Shown here: positions 1-8,178 of the stretch, one piece after another
Position numbering within the stretch: position 1 is the stretch's first letter
Layout of the letters: every line of letters begins with the position of its first letter
Origin: JAJRTA01 sp965603125
Lineage (GTDB): Bacteria; Zixibacteria; MSB-5A5; GN15; FEB-12
Direction of reading: 5' to 3'
DNA: 64,000 nt
Assembly: GCA_965603125.1 (NCBI GenBank)
Contig: CBFDBU010000005.1
Location: forward strand, 1 to 64,000
Notes under the pieces: generated by a model
The model's input: the letters and a program-made list of their open reading frames with translations, nothing else
What the model was told of the DNA's origin: nothing
Databases searched by the model: none
Position numbers and translations under genes: made by a program

Positions 1-157
1 CACTCGAGAAGATGCAAAGGCCAAGATCTTTGAGTATATTGAGGTGTTTTACAACTGGGAACGCCGTCATTCGAGCCTGGGCTATCAGAGCCCGGCAGAC
101 TTCGAAAGGACGGCTACCCTAACTTAACTGGGTGTCCACTTTTTCGGGGGAAGTCCA
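1..157 (+). mobile_element. Right end of an IS3-family insertion sequence
   Basis: The first 157 bases are the 3' end of an insertion sequence cut by the window edge. It holds the end of a transposase frame (2-127) and then a terminal stretch rich in G runs (about 130-157). That stretch ends in TCCA at 154-157, as expected for the CA-3' end of IS3-family elements whose tips begin TGTCC or TGGAC. The left end and the target duplication lie outside the window, so intactness cannot be judged. The exact last base (157) is inferred from the CA rule. Confidence 0.75.
2..127 (+). CDS. IS3-family transposase, C-terminal fragment (orfB)
   Basis: This frame is open from the window edge to TAA at 125-127. 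It encodes the C-terminal 41 residues of a DDE integrase-type transposase. The diagnostic motif is FYNWERRHSSLGYQSPADFE, the typical end of IS3/IS150 OrfB proteins, lying downstream of the last catalytic Glu. The start, the rest of the rve domain and any OrfA frameshift are off the window. The element supplies its own transposition function and has no link to the downstream genes. Family assignment is secure; whether the full gene is intact is unknown. Confidence 0.85.
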   Translation, partial: TREDAKAKIFEYIEVFYNWERRHSSLGYQSPADFERTATLT

Positions 158-428
158 CTGACGTTTTGTCATGCCCGGTACACACATTCCCCCCCCCTCA
201 GTGCAAACGGCGGTCCTAAAGCGTCCCGTACGGGTCCGGAGGCGCCATATGGCCTGCGGCCTGACGCCCGCCAGCACCGCCCCGCCACAGATCGAGCTCG
301 GAATATTTCCGGGGTGTATATATATAAGTGGCTCTCCCAAGGCCGATTAGGCCGGTTTTAGGAGGGTTTCAAAGGGGACTGTCACCAGGCAGTCGAGTTT
401 TGCACTTAAGAGAATACCGTGCCCCGGA

Positions 429-511
429 GTCGAACAGTCGTTGGCGTCGGTGGCAGGGACTAAACAGCGGGCCTACGGATAGCGTAAACCATATGCCCCC
501 TGTGTGTGTCA
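429..511 (+). repeat. Imperfect direct repeat, copy A
   Basis: This stretch matches 608-690 over its full 83 bases without an indel and is displaced by 179 bases. The best-kept core is GATAGCGTAAACCATAT (478-494 here). Both copies open with GTCGAAC and close with a TGTCAG. It is not a known element to me. Confidence 0.7.
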
Positions 512-607
512 GGCTGACTCCCGTTTCTTGATCAGCAGAGGTTCCACCAATTCAAACTCGATGAAATCTCGATTGTCAGTCATGGTTCAATTCCCCCCAC
601 CTCCCGA

Positions 608-690
608 GTCGAACCACCGTTTCCACCTTTGGCAGAGACTGACAGCGAGCCTGCAGATAGCGTAAACCATATCCCCCCTGTGTATGTCAG
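608..690 (+). repeat. Imperfect direct repeat, copy B
   Basis: This is the second copy of the repeat at 429-511, with scattered point differences and no length change. The core GATAGCGTAAACCATAT is kept. Direct orientation and equal length suggest a duplicated segment rather than transposon ends. Confidence 0.7.
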
Positions 691-955
691 CCAGTTCTTC
701 AGTGCACTATCTCCAACACGACTACCGCTAATCTTTCTATTTCCAAAGAATGGGAAAGCGTCCCCCCTCACAAATCCTGGTTGATGTTCGCCCAGGTTTT
801 GTGCTGCAACCAAACATCACGACACTTCGTATAAGCAGTTGCAACACATGCAAAAGCTGACCCGACATCTGCTGCGGTCAGCCGGGAATGAGATTATTGA
901 GGTCTGCCGAAGCGAAGAAAATCATTTTGGCGAGACGGGGATCATAGAGTAGACC

Positions 956-1924
956 ATGATTAAACAATCAGATCGACACTTGATGAAGCAGGTGGTGGTG
1001 GGTGACGTGAAATCAATGGGTATCATGGTACTTCTGGCGGTGGGTTCTATTGTCGTTTCGCCAACATGTTACACGCGCGCCGACGCGCAGACGAAAACTG
1101 CTGAGTCATACTTCAACGAAGCGCAGGCCGCCTTTGAAAACGATAAGTTGGACGAGGCAGCGGAGTTAATGGAAAAAGCACTGGAGCTCGATCCGGATAA
1201 TTGCGAGTATCATTGGGTGCACGGTGATCTTCAGGGCGCCCGGGCCCAAAGAGCATCGATTTTCACCAAGATCAGCAAAGCCAGATCCTGCAAGAAGCAC
1301 TGGGAACGGGCGGTCGAACTCTGTCCGCACAGTGTCAAATATCTCGAAGGTCTGATGCACTATCATCTGCGGGCGCCCGGCATCGCCGGCGGCAGCAATG
1401 AAGAAGCCGAACGGTTACTGCAAGTGATTTACGCCCGCGATTCGATCCGTGGATGTTTGGCCCAAGCGGACATCGCCATTAATGACGAGGATTATGAAAC
1501 TGCCACAGACATTTACAACCGAATGTTGGCCGCCGACTGGGACACGCTTAACGCCCTCCGTGGACTGGGTAACCTGTATAATTACCATCTGAAGGACTAC
1601 AACCAGGCCCGCCCCTACTACCTGCGCATCTTGGCAGTGGAACCGGAGGAATGGGGGATCATCTACCAGGCCGGCCGCACCGCAATACTGTGCGGAAAGT
1701 TCACGCGCGAGGCAATTGAGCTCATGCGGCGTTACTTGACCAACCCTGCCAAAGGAAACCAGCCGAGCCATGCCGCCGCATATTGGCGGATGGGGATGGC
1801 CTATGAGCAATTGGGTGACCTTGATTCAGCGAATGTGTGTTACGAAACATCGCTCGACTTGGAACCGGATTTTAAGGAAGCCAAGGAATCACGAAAGGCC
1901 CTGAAGAAAAAAACCAATCGATAA
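956..1924 (+). CDS. Exported TPR-repeat protein
   Basis: The 322-residue frame opens with a short charged leader and then a hydrophobic stretch (about residues 22-38) followed by an Ala-rich cleavage-like site, so it is probably secreted to the periplasm. An internal ATG at 1016 would give a more normal signal peptide and is a plausible true start. From about residue 48 on there are tetratricopeptide repeats: one begins YFNEAQAAFENDKLDEAAEL, and the last (about 275-315) includes AAYWRMGMAYEQLGDLDSAN. TPRs form protein-binding helical scaffolds; no catalytic domain is visible. The gene stands alone between a decayed region and tRNA-Leu. The partner is unknown. Confidence 0.8.
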   Translation: MIKQSDRHLMKQVVVGDVKSMGIMVLLAVGSIVVSPTCYTRADAQTKTAESYFNEAQAAFENDKLDEAAELMEKALELDPDNCEYHWVHGDLQGARAQRASIFTKISKARSCKKHWERAVELCPHSVKYLEGLMHYHLRAPGIAGGSNEEAERLLQVIYARDSIRGCLAQADIAINDEDYETATDIYNRMLAADWDTLNALRGLGNLYNYHLKDYNQARPYYLRILAVEPEEWGIIYQAGRTAILCGKFTREAIELMRRYLTNPAKGNQPSHAAAYWRMGMAYEQLGDLDSANVCYETSLDLEPDFKEAKESRKALKKKTNR

Positions 1925-1955
1925 TTCGGGACAGTCGGCAAACACGGCCACTGGG

Positions 1956-2378
1956 GTGATGTTCCCCCAGAAGAATACGGTCGTCCCCGTTGTCGTGGTG
2001 TACTACGTCAACCTCGCCTACGGGAGCTTAGATGCTCATTGCTATCTCCCTAACTGGAATTGCGACTATGACATGGGTGACGTCAACTGCGACAACGCGA
2101 GAACTGGCGTTAGGCAGGCTGTACCTGTTTCGATTCCCCCCGGTTCCCGAGTGGAACTGCCGTTGGCACGCAACCTGACTCCTAGTGTAGTGTTCCTTAA
2201 ATACTATTACTATTCACGAAAAGTTATGGTTGTGGCAGTCAATCAGTTAGGGCCTCATGTTTTGTTAAGTTATTTCTGTAACACTACACTAGAAGCTGAG
2301 CGGCAGGGCACCTGTACGCGGGACACAGGAATCACCATCCATTTGACCCGAAGCCACGAGGAACGACTTTCTACCTGA
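1956..2378 (+). CDS. Doubtful hypothetical protein
   Basis: This is an open frame of 140 codons just after the TPR gene. It starts ATG behind a G-rich stretch (CTGGGGTG) that is only a weak ribosome binding site. The product is Tyr/Val-rich with several Cys residues and a short Asp-rich patch (DYDMGDVNCDN, about residues 38-48) that faintly recalls a dockerin loop. No family is recognised and there is no signal peptide. It could be a decayed remnant or a chance frame. Confidence 0.25.
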   Translation: MMFPQKNTVVPVVVVYYVNLAYGSLDAHCYLPNWNCDYDMGDVNCDNARTGVRQAVPVSIPPGSRVELPLARNLTPSVVFLKYYYYSRKVMVVAVNQLGPHVLLSYFCNTTLEAERQGTCTRDTGITIHLTRSHEERLST

Positions 2379-2431
2379 ATCGATTTACACGGGGACAGAG
2401 AGATGCGACAGTCTTGTCTCGGTCTAAAAAG

Positions 2432-2515
2432 TGCCGGAGGCCGGACTCGAACCGGCATGGTATTGCTACCGGGGGATTTTGAGTCCCCTGCGTCTACCAC
2501 TTTCACCACTCCGGC
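2432..2515 (-). tRNA. tRNA-Leu (anticodon CAA)
   Basis: The minus strand folds as a class II tRNA. The acceptor stem is GCCGGAG pairing with CTCCGGC, with discriminator A. The anticodon stem GGGGA/TCCCC encloses loop CTCAAAA, giving anticodon CAA (reads UUG). There is a long variable arm, and a T arm with GTTCGAG in the loop region. CCA is not encoded. A T run follows directly (rc of 2426-2430) and may terminate it. Its first 42 bases recur at 5721-5762, which makes this the likely boundary of the island to its right. Confidence 0.95.
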
Positions 2516-2928
2516 ACAGACACAGGCGCAGGCAATGCCTGTTTTGTTGACGGTGGCAAGTTACTGATGCAGGCCAAAAGGCGCAAGGGGGATTTTGACG
2601 GGTGGGTCGCGCACGAGGAAGTGACCAGGCATCCGATGACTGTCACCTTCCCACAGCAGGCTGTGGGCTACACCGGCCATTAGGAGCCCAAGGATTATAC
2701 TGTAGGTGGTTCTTAGACGGAGGACAGCAGAGTGAGGAAGAAACGATTCACTGATCAGCAATTAGCCTGAGCCCACCATATGGTGGAGCAGGGTACCCGG
2801 GTGGCGCAACGGCTCATAATCAAGTGGCTCTTTCCGCGGAAATCAGGTGTCCGAATGGCTCCGGATATGTATCAGTGACTGGTAAAGGTGAAAACAAAAC
2901 TCTGGTGCCAATTGCGTCTGTTACTCTT
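2516..2928. other. Upstream region of tRNA-Leu and left edge of the island
   Basis: There is no convincing gene here. Bases up to about 2600 resemble the sequence upstream of the partial tRNA at 5763-5845; both hold the block GCCTGTTTT-TTGACGG, then CAAGTTAC, and later CGCAAGGGGGATTTT. This probably carries the tRNA promoter. A 7-bp hairpin lies at 2650-2667 (CCCACAG, loop CAGG, CTGTGGG). Base composition drops sharply to AT-rich near 2880, where the four-gene unit ends. Confidence 0.55.
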
Positions 2929-3621
2929 TTAGGGCCTTAGTCTTCTTAATTCATCTAACAGTGTTTGGTATTTGTCATTCTCCTCAGCAAGTTTTTCTAT
3001 ATCCTTGAATAGCTTACGGAATCTCTTTATATTTCCTTTTTTATCGTGTATTAAGGCTTGAAAATAGAGGCTTCTAGCTAGATCGTCTTTCATTCTTTCT
3101 TGACGGCATATTATTCCCTGCTTTTCAAGGGCTTTGAGTGCCAATCCATATTTCTTGAATTTCAAGTAAATGTATCCCTGGTTATTAAGAGATGCTTGTA
3201 TCCAATGAATTTCATTCAGGGATCGCGCAACCAATTCCATTTCTTCGTATATTGGAAGAGCGGAGTCTAAGTCCCCAGTATCTTTGGTTAAATCCGCAAG
3301 ATTACCTAAAGCCCCCCGCAAATTCTGTCTGATCAGAACACTCTCAGTTGAGTCGGGCTGTCTAAGAACTTCTTTGCAGGCTTCAACTGACTTAGAGAAC
3401 AATTCTATAGCAGAAGACTTGTTACCCAATTGGCGATATGCTTCGCCCATGGCACTGTATGTTGAACACAATAGTCCAATCATGTTCTTCTGGATGCATT
3501 TCTGTTCAAGTCTCTTTAACAATAAGAGGGAGTCTTCAAAACGACCCAATGACATCGCATTTAGTGATTGTGACAACAAACTTCTGAGAAATTGAAAGTC
3601 ATCGATTGTCATTTCTCTCAC
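2929..3621 (-). CDS. TPR-repeat protein, last gene of the island unit
   Basis: This gene encodes 230 residues, all helical in appearance, with at least four degenerate tetratricopeptide repeats. Examples are STYSAMGEAYRQLGNKSSAI (about residues 53-72) and the one beginning SLNNQGYIYLKFKKYGLAL (about 143-161). There is no signal peptide or membrane segment, so it is cytosolic. A second ATG three codons in is equally possible as start. It is the promoter-distal member of a minus-strand run (DUF-like, kinase, Cys-pair protein, TPR). TPR proteins paired with kinases usually act as sensors or scaffolds; that role is inferred. The codon use is AT-rich, unlike the chromosome around it. Confidence 0.8.
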   Translation of the reverse strand: MREMTIDDFQFLRSLLSQSLNAMSLGRFEDSLLLLKRLEQKCIQKNMIGLLCSTYSAMGEAYRQLGNKSSAIELFSKSVEACKEVLRQPDSTESVLIRQNLRGALGNLADLTKDTGDLDSALPIYEEMELVARSLNEIHWIQASLNNQGYIYLKFKKYGLALKALEKQGIICRQERMKDDLARSLYFQALIHDKKGNIKRFRKLFKDIEKLAEENDKYQTLLDELRRLRP

Positions 3622-3664
3622 TGCTAAAGAATAGTCTTCGACAAAATCTTACTATAAGGAAGAT

Positions 3665-3973
3665 TCACAGATACCCTCTATCAATCTTGAACATTGGCAA
3701 TAATTCAACCGTTGAATATACTTCCACTTTCCCACAGAATCCGCACATATTGGGTTCATAATGTGTTCCTTTTTCGGTAAAATCTATAATAGTTAAACCA
3801 TGACTTTTCGGACACTTTAATACTTGCGCGATTTGGTGTTTGCACAGTCCGCATACAAAAAACACACCTTCTCCATCCTGTAGCTTATCATAGCGCTTTG
3901 GATCTATTGAAGGGCTAATATCGATGATACTTGTACAAATAACGCATTCTGTAGTTATTGTAGCATTACTCAT
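3665..3973 (-). CDS. Small cysteine-pair (probable zinc-ribbon) protein
   Basis: This gene encodes 102 residues with three CxxC pairs (CVIC about 10-13, CGLC about 41-44, CGFC about 77-80) and a C-x3-H (CPKSH, about 54-58). This spacing is typical of zinc-binding folds with two metal sites. No further family is recognised. The start codon overlaps the end of the kinase gene by 8 bases, so the two are translationally coupled and probably work together. It may be an adaptor or a substrate of the kinase; this is inference. It is AT-rich like the rest of the island. Confidence 0.75.
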   Translation of the reverse strand: MSNATITTECVICTSIIDISPSIDPKRYDKLQDGEGVFFVCGLCKHQIAQVLKCPKSHGLTIIDFTEKGTHYEPNMCGFCGKVEVYSTVELLPMFKIDRGYL

Positions 3974-4976
3974 TTTCGATACCGGAATTCTCGGGATAGT
4001 ATCTTAGAAACTCCAAGAACCTGTCTAGAGATTTCTCTCTGTTACCTGCCCAAAGTAATGCCTCCGATTCATCAAAGTAATGTTCTGGCAGTTTATGATG
4101 TTCAAACCTGATTATTTCGCTGCCAAACCCGCCTAACAGTTTGTTTATTGAACTCATTTTCTCTTTTATAACATTAGCGTGATGTTCCTCTGGCAATAGA
4201 GGCGTAACACCAGTTTCTAAGCAAACATATTCGCTATGTAATCGCAAATGGCTAGCGATCAATTCAGAAAGACCTGTATCATCAGAATTGATATAATTAA
4301 ATATGATCTGCCTGTAGACATCCGGTATCAAACTAGTCCCTGCTGATTTCTTTACGGTATCATAATCTTCATTTAAGCCAGTGAGTATAAACCAAATTAT
4401 TCTCAATATATTGACCTTTTCTGCATTTATACTTTCTGGCCCAGATTGCTGCTTTAGAGCTGTAAGCCCAAAATCTCCGATCTTTAATAACAAACCACCA
4501 TTTGTTAAAAAGACATTTCCTAAGTGCAAATCTCCGTGACATCTGTCAAGTGAATCATAAATGTACTTCAACCCCGCTGCAAGTTGCCACAACCAAGATA
4601 ATGAGCGGGCTTTATCCCTTGAATCCTCAATTGGATTATAATTCCCTTTAGATAGATCATTGAGCGTGCCATAGTCAGCATATTGAAGAACAACATATGG
4701 TCGTTCTTCAATAAACACGATTTTGTATGCATTTAGGATGAGATCGTATTTCCCTAACAACATCCAGATTTCAACTTCTTTGATGAATAATTCCTTTGCT
4801 TTAGTTTCGTCGGGAATAATGCCAGGTGCGTAGGTTTTTAAGCAAACGAACGGTAGCTCGAAATAAGTCTTTCGATCTAGATTAATAGTAGCATAAATAG
4901 CTCCCATAGCCCCACGAAATGTATTTATAACTTCATATTTATCGAAAAGAATTGTTCCTGGAGGGAATGTTTTCAT
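3966..4976 (-). CDS. Ser/Thr protein kinase-like protein with C-terminal helical tail
   Basis: The 336-residue protein has a eukaryotic-type kinase domain over about residues 8-250. The glycine-loop equivalent is FRGAMGAIY (20-28). The ATP-anchoring Lys47 sits in VCLKTY, with a likely helix-C Glu67. The catalytic loop is HGDLHLGN with Asp149 and Asn154 (HGD in place of HRD), and the metal loop is DFG at 168-170. All key residues are present, so it is probably active. The tail (about 300-330) holds one TPR-like helix pair. There is no membrane segment, unlike PknB-type sensors. It lies between the DUF7019-like gene and the cysteine-pair gene, and overlaps the latter. It probably phosphorylates a partner encoded in the same unit. 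Confidence 0.85.
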   Translation of the reverse strand: MKTFPPGTILFDKYEVINTFRGAMGAIYATINLDRKTYFELPFVCLKTYAPGIIPDETKAKELFIKEVEIWMLLGKYDLILNAYKIVFIEERPYVVLQYADYGTLNDLSKGNYNPIEDSRDKARSLSWLWQLAAGLKYIYDSLDRCHGDLHLGNVFLTNGGLLLKIGDFGLTALKQQSGPESINAEKVNILRIIWFILTGLNEDYDTVKKSAGTSLIPDVYRQIIFNYINSDDTGLSELIASHLRLHSEYVCLETGVTPLLPEEHHANVIKEKMSSINKLLGGFGSEIIRFEHHKLPEHYFDESEALLWAGNREKSLDRFLEFLRYYPENSGIENE

Positions 4977-4989
4977 AATTCGCCAAAAG

Positions 4990-5613
4990 TTAGTCTTCTA
5001 AGGCCACATAAATTGGTGAACCTAATACGATTATTCTTTGATCAGAGTCTTCTTTCTTGCCATGTACAAGACTTTTCGCAAGGAAGGATAGCTTTTCCTC
5101 TAAGCCTTCCATTTCTAAAGAGACAAACTCCACCGCGGACAATACTGATGATTCAAAATCTCGTCCCGAATACTCCCACAATTCACCTTTAATAACTTCA
5201 TTCTTAAGTGCAGCTACAATGTATGGAGTTGTCGAATGACCATGAATAACTGTCACACCGACATTGCCAATTACATGCTTAAGAGAACCTCCTAAACCTA
5301 GAATTGAGTCTTCTTTGTAGCCAGAAAAATATACCATTTCATTGGTAAGTTGCCCCCATTTCATATACATAGTATCCTTTATATAGCTCTGTTTATCTTT
5401 CACAGGTCCAACACTCCTGTTAATCATAATGTGTTCTTCAACGAGTCTTAGTTTGTAAATTAAAGTTTCTTGTGGTGGGATTTCTGAAAATTCGGTTTTG
5501 ACAAGCTTTAAGTCTATAGTTAGTCTTGCTGCAATACTCTCTACGATTTTCCTTGGTATTTGAGTGTATAGCATATCAGTTTTGGACTCGGAGATATAAA
5601 TATAGTATTTCAT
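4990..5613 (-). CDS. Unrecognised protein (DUF7019-like), first gene of the island unit
   Basis: This gene encodes 207 residues and is first in the four-gene run, 13 bases ahead of the kinase gene. It opens MKYYIYISESKTDMLYTQIP and has a Gly-rich middle (SILGLGGSLKHVIG, about 105-118) followed by VTVIHGHSTTP. From memory this pattern resembles a family listed as DUF7019 in bacterial signalling and conflict gene clusters; I could not verify that. It has no signal peptide, membrane segment or known catalytic motif. If the resemblance holds, it may be the sensor or effector of the unit. Confidence 0.75.
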   Translation of the reverse strand: MKYYIYISESKTDMLYTQIPRKIVESIAARLTIDLKLVKTEFSEIPPQETLIYKLRLVEEHIMINRSVGPVKDKQSYIKDTMYMKWGQLTNEMVYFSGYKEDSILGLGGSLKHVIGNVGVTVIHGHSTTPYIVAALKNEVIKGELWEYSGRDFESSVLSAVEFVSLEMEGLEEKLSFLAKSLVHGKKEDSDQRIIVLGSPIYVALED

Positions 5614-5862
5614 ATTGCACCTTCAAGACCACCACGTCTAATGGCTTCCTACTTCACCCTTTATCTTGGTGTGTCTCTAATCAATCCCTTAGAATCAATC
5701 ACTTTCGTTTTCGCCGGATTGGATTTTGAGTCCCCTGCGTCTACCGCTTTCACCACTCCGGCCAGGCTATGCCTGTTTTATTGACGGCCACAAGTTACCG
5801 CCGTCGTCCGGGCCACGCAAGGGGGATTTTTCGTGTGCGGTTGGGCATGCCCGCCTTGCAGT
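5614..5862. other. Right edge of the island and tRNA-like remnant
   Basis: The first hundred bases are AT-rich and should contain the promoter for the minus-strand kinase unit. Composition returns to that of the chromosome at about 5712. The 5' half of tRNA-Leu follows (5721-5762), then a stretch similar to 2516-2600, ending shortly before the PBP stop codon. Confidence 0.6.
5721..5762 (-). pseudogene. Partial tRNA-Leu (5' half only)
   Basis: On the minus strand these 42 bases match the first 42 of tRNA-Leu(CAA) at 2474-2515, with one difference in the D loop region. The match stops three bases past the anticodon loop, and no 3' half follows. The upstream flank (5763-5845) also resembles the flank of the intact gene. 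This is what site-specific integration at an anticodon loop leaves behind, except that the 5' rather than the 3' half is duplicated. Confidence 0.85.
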
Positions 5863-8019
5863 TCAGAAATGCACCCTTTCGTCGGTGGTGTCCTGGGGGA
5901 GGAGGTCGTCGGGGGATTTGGTGACGTCCGCACCGCGCGAAGGATGAAGGCGGCACATGGCAGTCGGCTGGTTCTCGACAGTGAACACCTCATTGCGCAC
6001 GTTGATGCAACGGTCGGTGGCTATCTCGCCCGATTCGAGACAGACATCCAGACGGACAATCCCGTCCGGTTCCTCGAAATCCTCCACCGGAAGCGAATCG
6101 TGAGCGGCAATCATGAACTCGGTCCATACCGGGACGCCGTTCTTGGCCCCGTCCTGGTTTCGCCCCAACGATATCTTGGTATCGAACCCAACCCAGCAGC
6201 CGGCCGTAATCTGCGGCGTATAGCCGACAAACCAGTTGTCGCAGAAGTTGTCGGTGGTTCCGGTCTTGCCCCCGGCGGGGCGCGTGAAACCCAGCCACCG
6301 CGACCGGCGACCGGTTCCGGCATCGACCACCGAGCGCATCATGTCGACCATTATGAAAGCTGTCTGCGCCGAGAGCACCTCATCCTTGTGGACGGCGCTG
6401 TTGTCCTCTAAGACACGGTTGTAGCGATCGACAATGCGGGTCACCAACCGGTAGGGGATATGGAGACCCTGGTTGGGGAAGGTCGAAAAAGCCGACACCA
6501 GCTCCACCAACCTGACTTCACTGACCCCGATTGCCAGGGACGGAACCGGGCTGAGCGCCGTCGTGAGACCCATGCGGCGCGCGTAGAAGATGGCCTGCTC
6601 CGGATGAATTTTGAGCAGGAGCTTGATGGCGACAAGATTGCGGGAGTGCTGGAGTCCCTCTCGAATCGTTATCGGGCCCATGAACTTGCTGTCGAAATTG
6701 TGCGGCCGCCATTCCCTGGTGCCCGGGATCTCGAGCACGATCGGGTTATCGTCCACAATGTCGGTGGTCCGAAAGCCGTTGTCGATGCAGGCCGTATAGA
6801 CAAACGGCTTGAACGCCGAACCCGGCTGAAGAGTCGATTGAACCGACCGGTTGAACTTGGTCTCGTCGAACGAACGACCTCCGATCATGGCCAGAACACC
6901 ACCGTTGGAGTTGTCGATCGCCACGAAGGCGCCCTGGACTTTCTTGTAGACACGAATCGAGTCGCCCAGTCCGTCAACCGTGTCGGGGAGGAACTCGGTA
7001 TAGGTGAGGTTGTCCAGGCCGTATCTCCGTTCGATTCGCGCCCGAAGCGAGTCGACTTTCCTGTACAGGGCGTTTTCAGCAGCCTGCTGCAGGCCGGCAT
7101 CGAGGGAAGTAAACACCTTCAGCCCACCTGAGTAGAGAGTATGTTCACCGTACTTCTCGAGAATGTACTGGCGGACGGTCTCCGTGAAGTAGGGTGACAT
7201 GCCTACTTTTTCTTCCGGCGGGCTGATGACGAGCGGCTCGCTTCTCAACGAGTCGTAGACCGCCTTCGACAACCCGCCCCAGGAGTAATATGAATAGAGC
7301 ACGCGGTTGCGGGCCTTAAGTGACTTCTGCAGGTCGTTCAGAGGCGAATTGACATTGGGGGCCTTGAGCATCCCTATCAGAATGGCGCAGTCGCTTATGT
7401 TAAGTTCGGGCACCTTCTTGGAGAAATACAGATGAGTCGCCGCCGCGATACCATAAGCGCCGCGACTGAAATAGTACTGGTTTAAGTACATCTCCAGGAT
7501 TTCTTCCTTGGAGTAGGTGCGTTCTAATTTGACGGCGGTCAGGGCTTCCTTGATTTTCCTTTCGAACGTCTTCTTTCTCGTCAGAAATAGCATGCGGGCG
7601 AGTTGCTGCGTGACGGTTGAGGCTCCCGCCGCCCGCTGCCATCTCATGATGTTGGAAGTCGCCACGATCGCCACCCGCCGAAGGTTTATCCCCCAGTGAT
7701 CGTAGAATTCGTGGTCTTCCGAGGCCAGGAGCATCTCGACCAGGTGCGCCGGCAGGTCTTTGAACGGTGTCAGGACCCGATTTTCGGTGTAGAACTCCTT
7801 AAGCAGGATCCCCGATCGATCGTAGATCTTGGTCTTGAGGCTGGGTTCTATGTTGTGCAGTTGTTCGAATGAGGGTAACTCTGACTGATACACGCGGTAG
7901 GTCTTGTAACCGATAATAATGGTCAGAATAAAACCAAGTAGGATAAGCGTAATGATCCCATTGCGGAATCGATGGCTCTTGTATTTGCGCTGGTTTACCG
8001 TATTCACTGTGAAGGCCAA
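5863..8019 (-). CDS. Class A penicillin-binding protein (PBP1a-like)
   Basis: This is a bifunctional peptidoglycan synthase of 718 residues. The short cytoplasmic tail leads into a membrane anchor at about residues 21-42. The glycosyltransferase (GT51) domain has catalytic Glu101 in SEDHEFYDHWG and the second motif GASTVTQQL (132-140). The transpeptidase domain has Ser401 and Lys404 of SxxK, SRN at 459-461, and KTG at 585-587. It polymerises lipid II and cross-links stem peptides in the periplasm. All catalytic residues are present, so it should be active. It is a single gene, divergent from tyrS. The remnant tRNA lies 100 bases past its stop codon. Confidence 0.95.
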   Translation of the reverse strand: MAFTVNTVNQRKYKSHRFRNGIITLILLGFILTIIIGYKTYRVYQSELPSFEQLHNIEPSLKTKIYDRSGILLKEFYTENRVLTPFKDLPAHLVEMLLASEDHEFYDHWGINLRRVAIVATSNIMRWQRAAGASTVTQQLARMLFLTRKKTFERKIKEALTAVKLERTYSKEEILEMYLNQYYFSRGAYGIAAATHLYFSKKVPELNISDCAILIGMLKAPNVNSPLNDLQKSLKARNRVLYSYYSWGGLSKAVYDSLRSEPLVISPPEEKVGMSPYFTETVRQYILEKYGEHTLYSGGLKVFTSLDAGLQQAAENALYRKVDSLRARIERRYGLDNLTYTEFLPDTVDGLGDSIRVYKKVQGAFVAIDNSNGGVLAMIGGRSFDETKFNRSVQSTLQPGSAFKPFVYTACIDNGFRTTDIVDDNPIVLEIPGTREWRPHNFDSKFMGPITIREGLQHSRNLVAIKLLLKIHPEQAIFYARRMGLTTALSPVPSLAIGVSEVRLVELVSAFSTFPNQGLHIPYRLVTRIVDRYNRVLEDNSAVHKDEVLSAQTAFIMVDMMRSVVDAGTGRRSRWLGFTRPAGGKTGTTDNFCDNWFVGYTPQITAGCWVGFDTKISLGRNQDGAKNGVPVWTEFMIAAHDSLPVEDFEEPDGIVRLDVCLESGEIATDRCINVRNEVFTVENQPTAMCRLHPSRGADVTKSPDDLLPQDTTDERVHF

Positions 8020-8178
8020 TCTCCGGTCGAGGCCTGGTTCAAGTCAAGTTAAAACCGTTTACAGACTTATACCGTTGATTTTTAGCCGCCGTCATACTAA
8101 TTTGTGGCGTCACTTGGGCGCGGGCGTCGGTCGAGTCAACCTGCAAACGCCTTGTGCCGATAGAGGGTCGAGAGTACC
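8020..8178. promoter_or_regulatory. Divergent intergenic region between PBP and tyrS
   Basis: These 159 bases must hold promoters for both genes. No T-box leader or strong -10/-35 pair could be called with certainty. It is too short for a typical T-box element upstream of tyrS. Confidence 0.4.

Larger units (their letters stand above)
158..955. other. Gene-poor region next to the IS element
   Basis: No convincing gene was seen in these roughly 800 bases. Short open frames have no family resemblance and no ribosome binding site. The stretch contains an imperfect 83-bp direct repeat (429-511 and 608-690) and a purine/pyrimidine-skewed run near 186-196. It probably represents decayed sequence beside the IS element plus the upstream region of the TPR gene that follows. 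Confidence 0.6.

Noticed and set aside
2270..2509. Minus-strand open frame across tRNA-Leu
   Set aside because: The frame reads through the tRNA gene; typical residues (VRVRPPALF) come from translation of a tRNA.
2929..5613. Toxin-antitoxin pair
   Set aside because: The small cysteine-pair protein and kinase do not match HipA/HipB or other known pairs. The kinase has a eukaryotic-type catalytic loop rather than HipA motifs.
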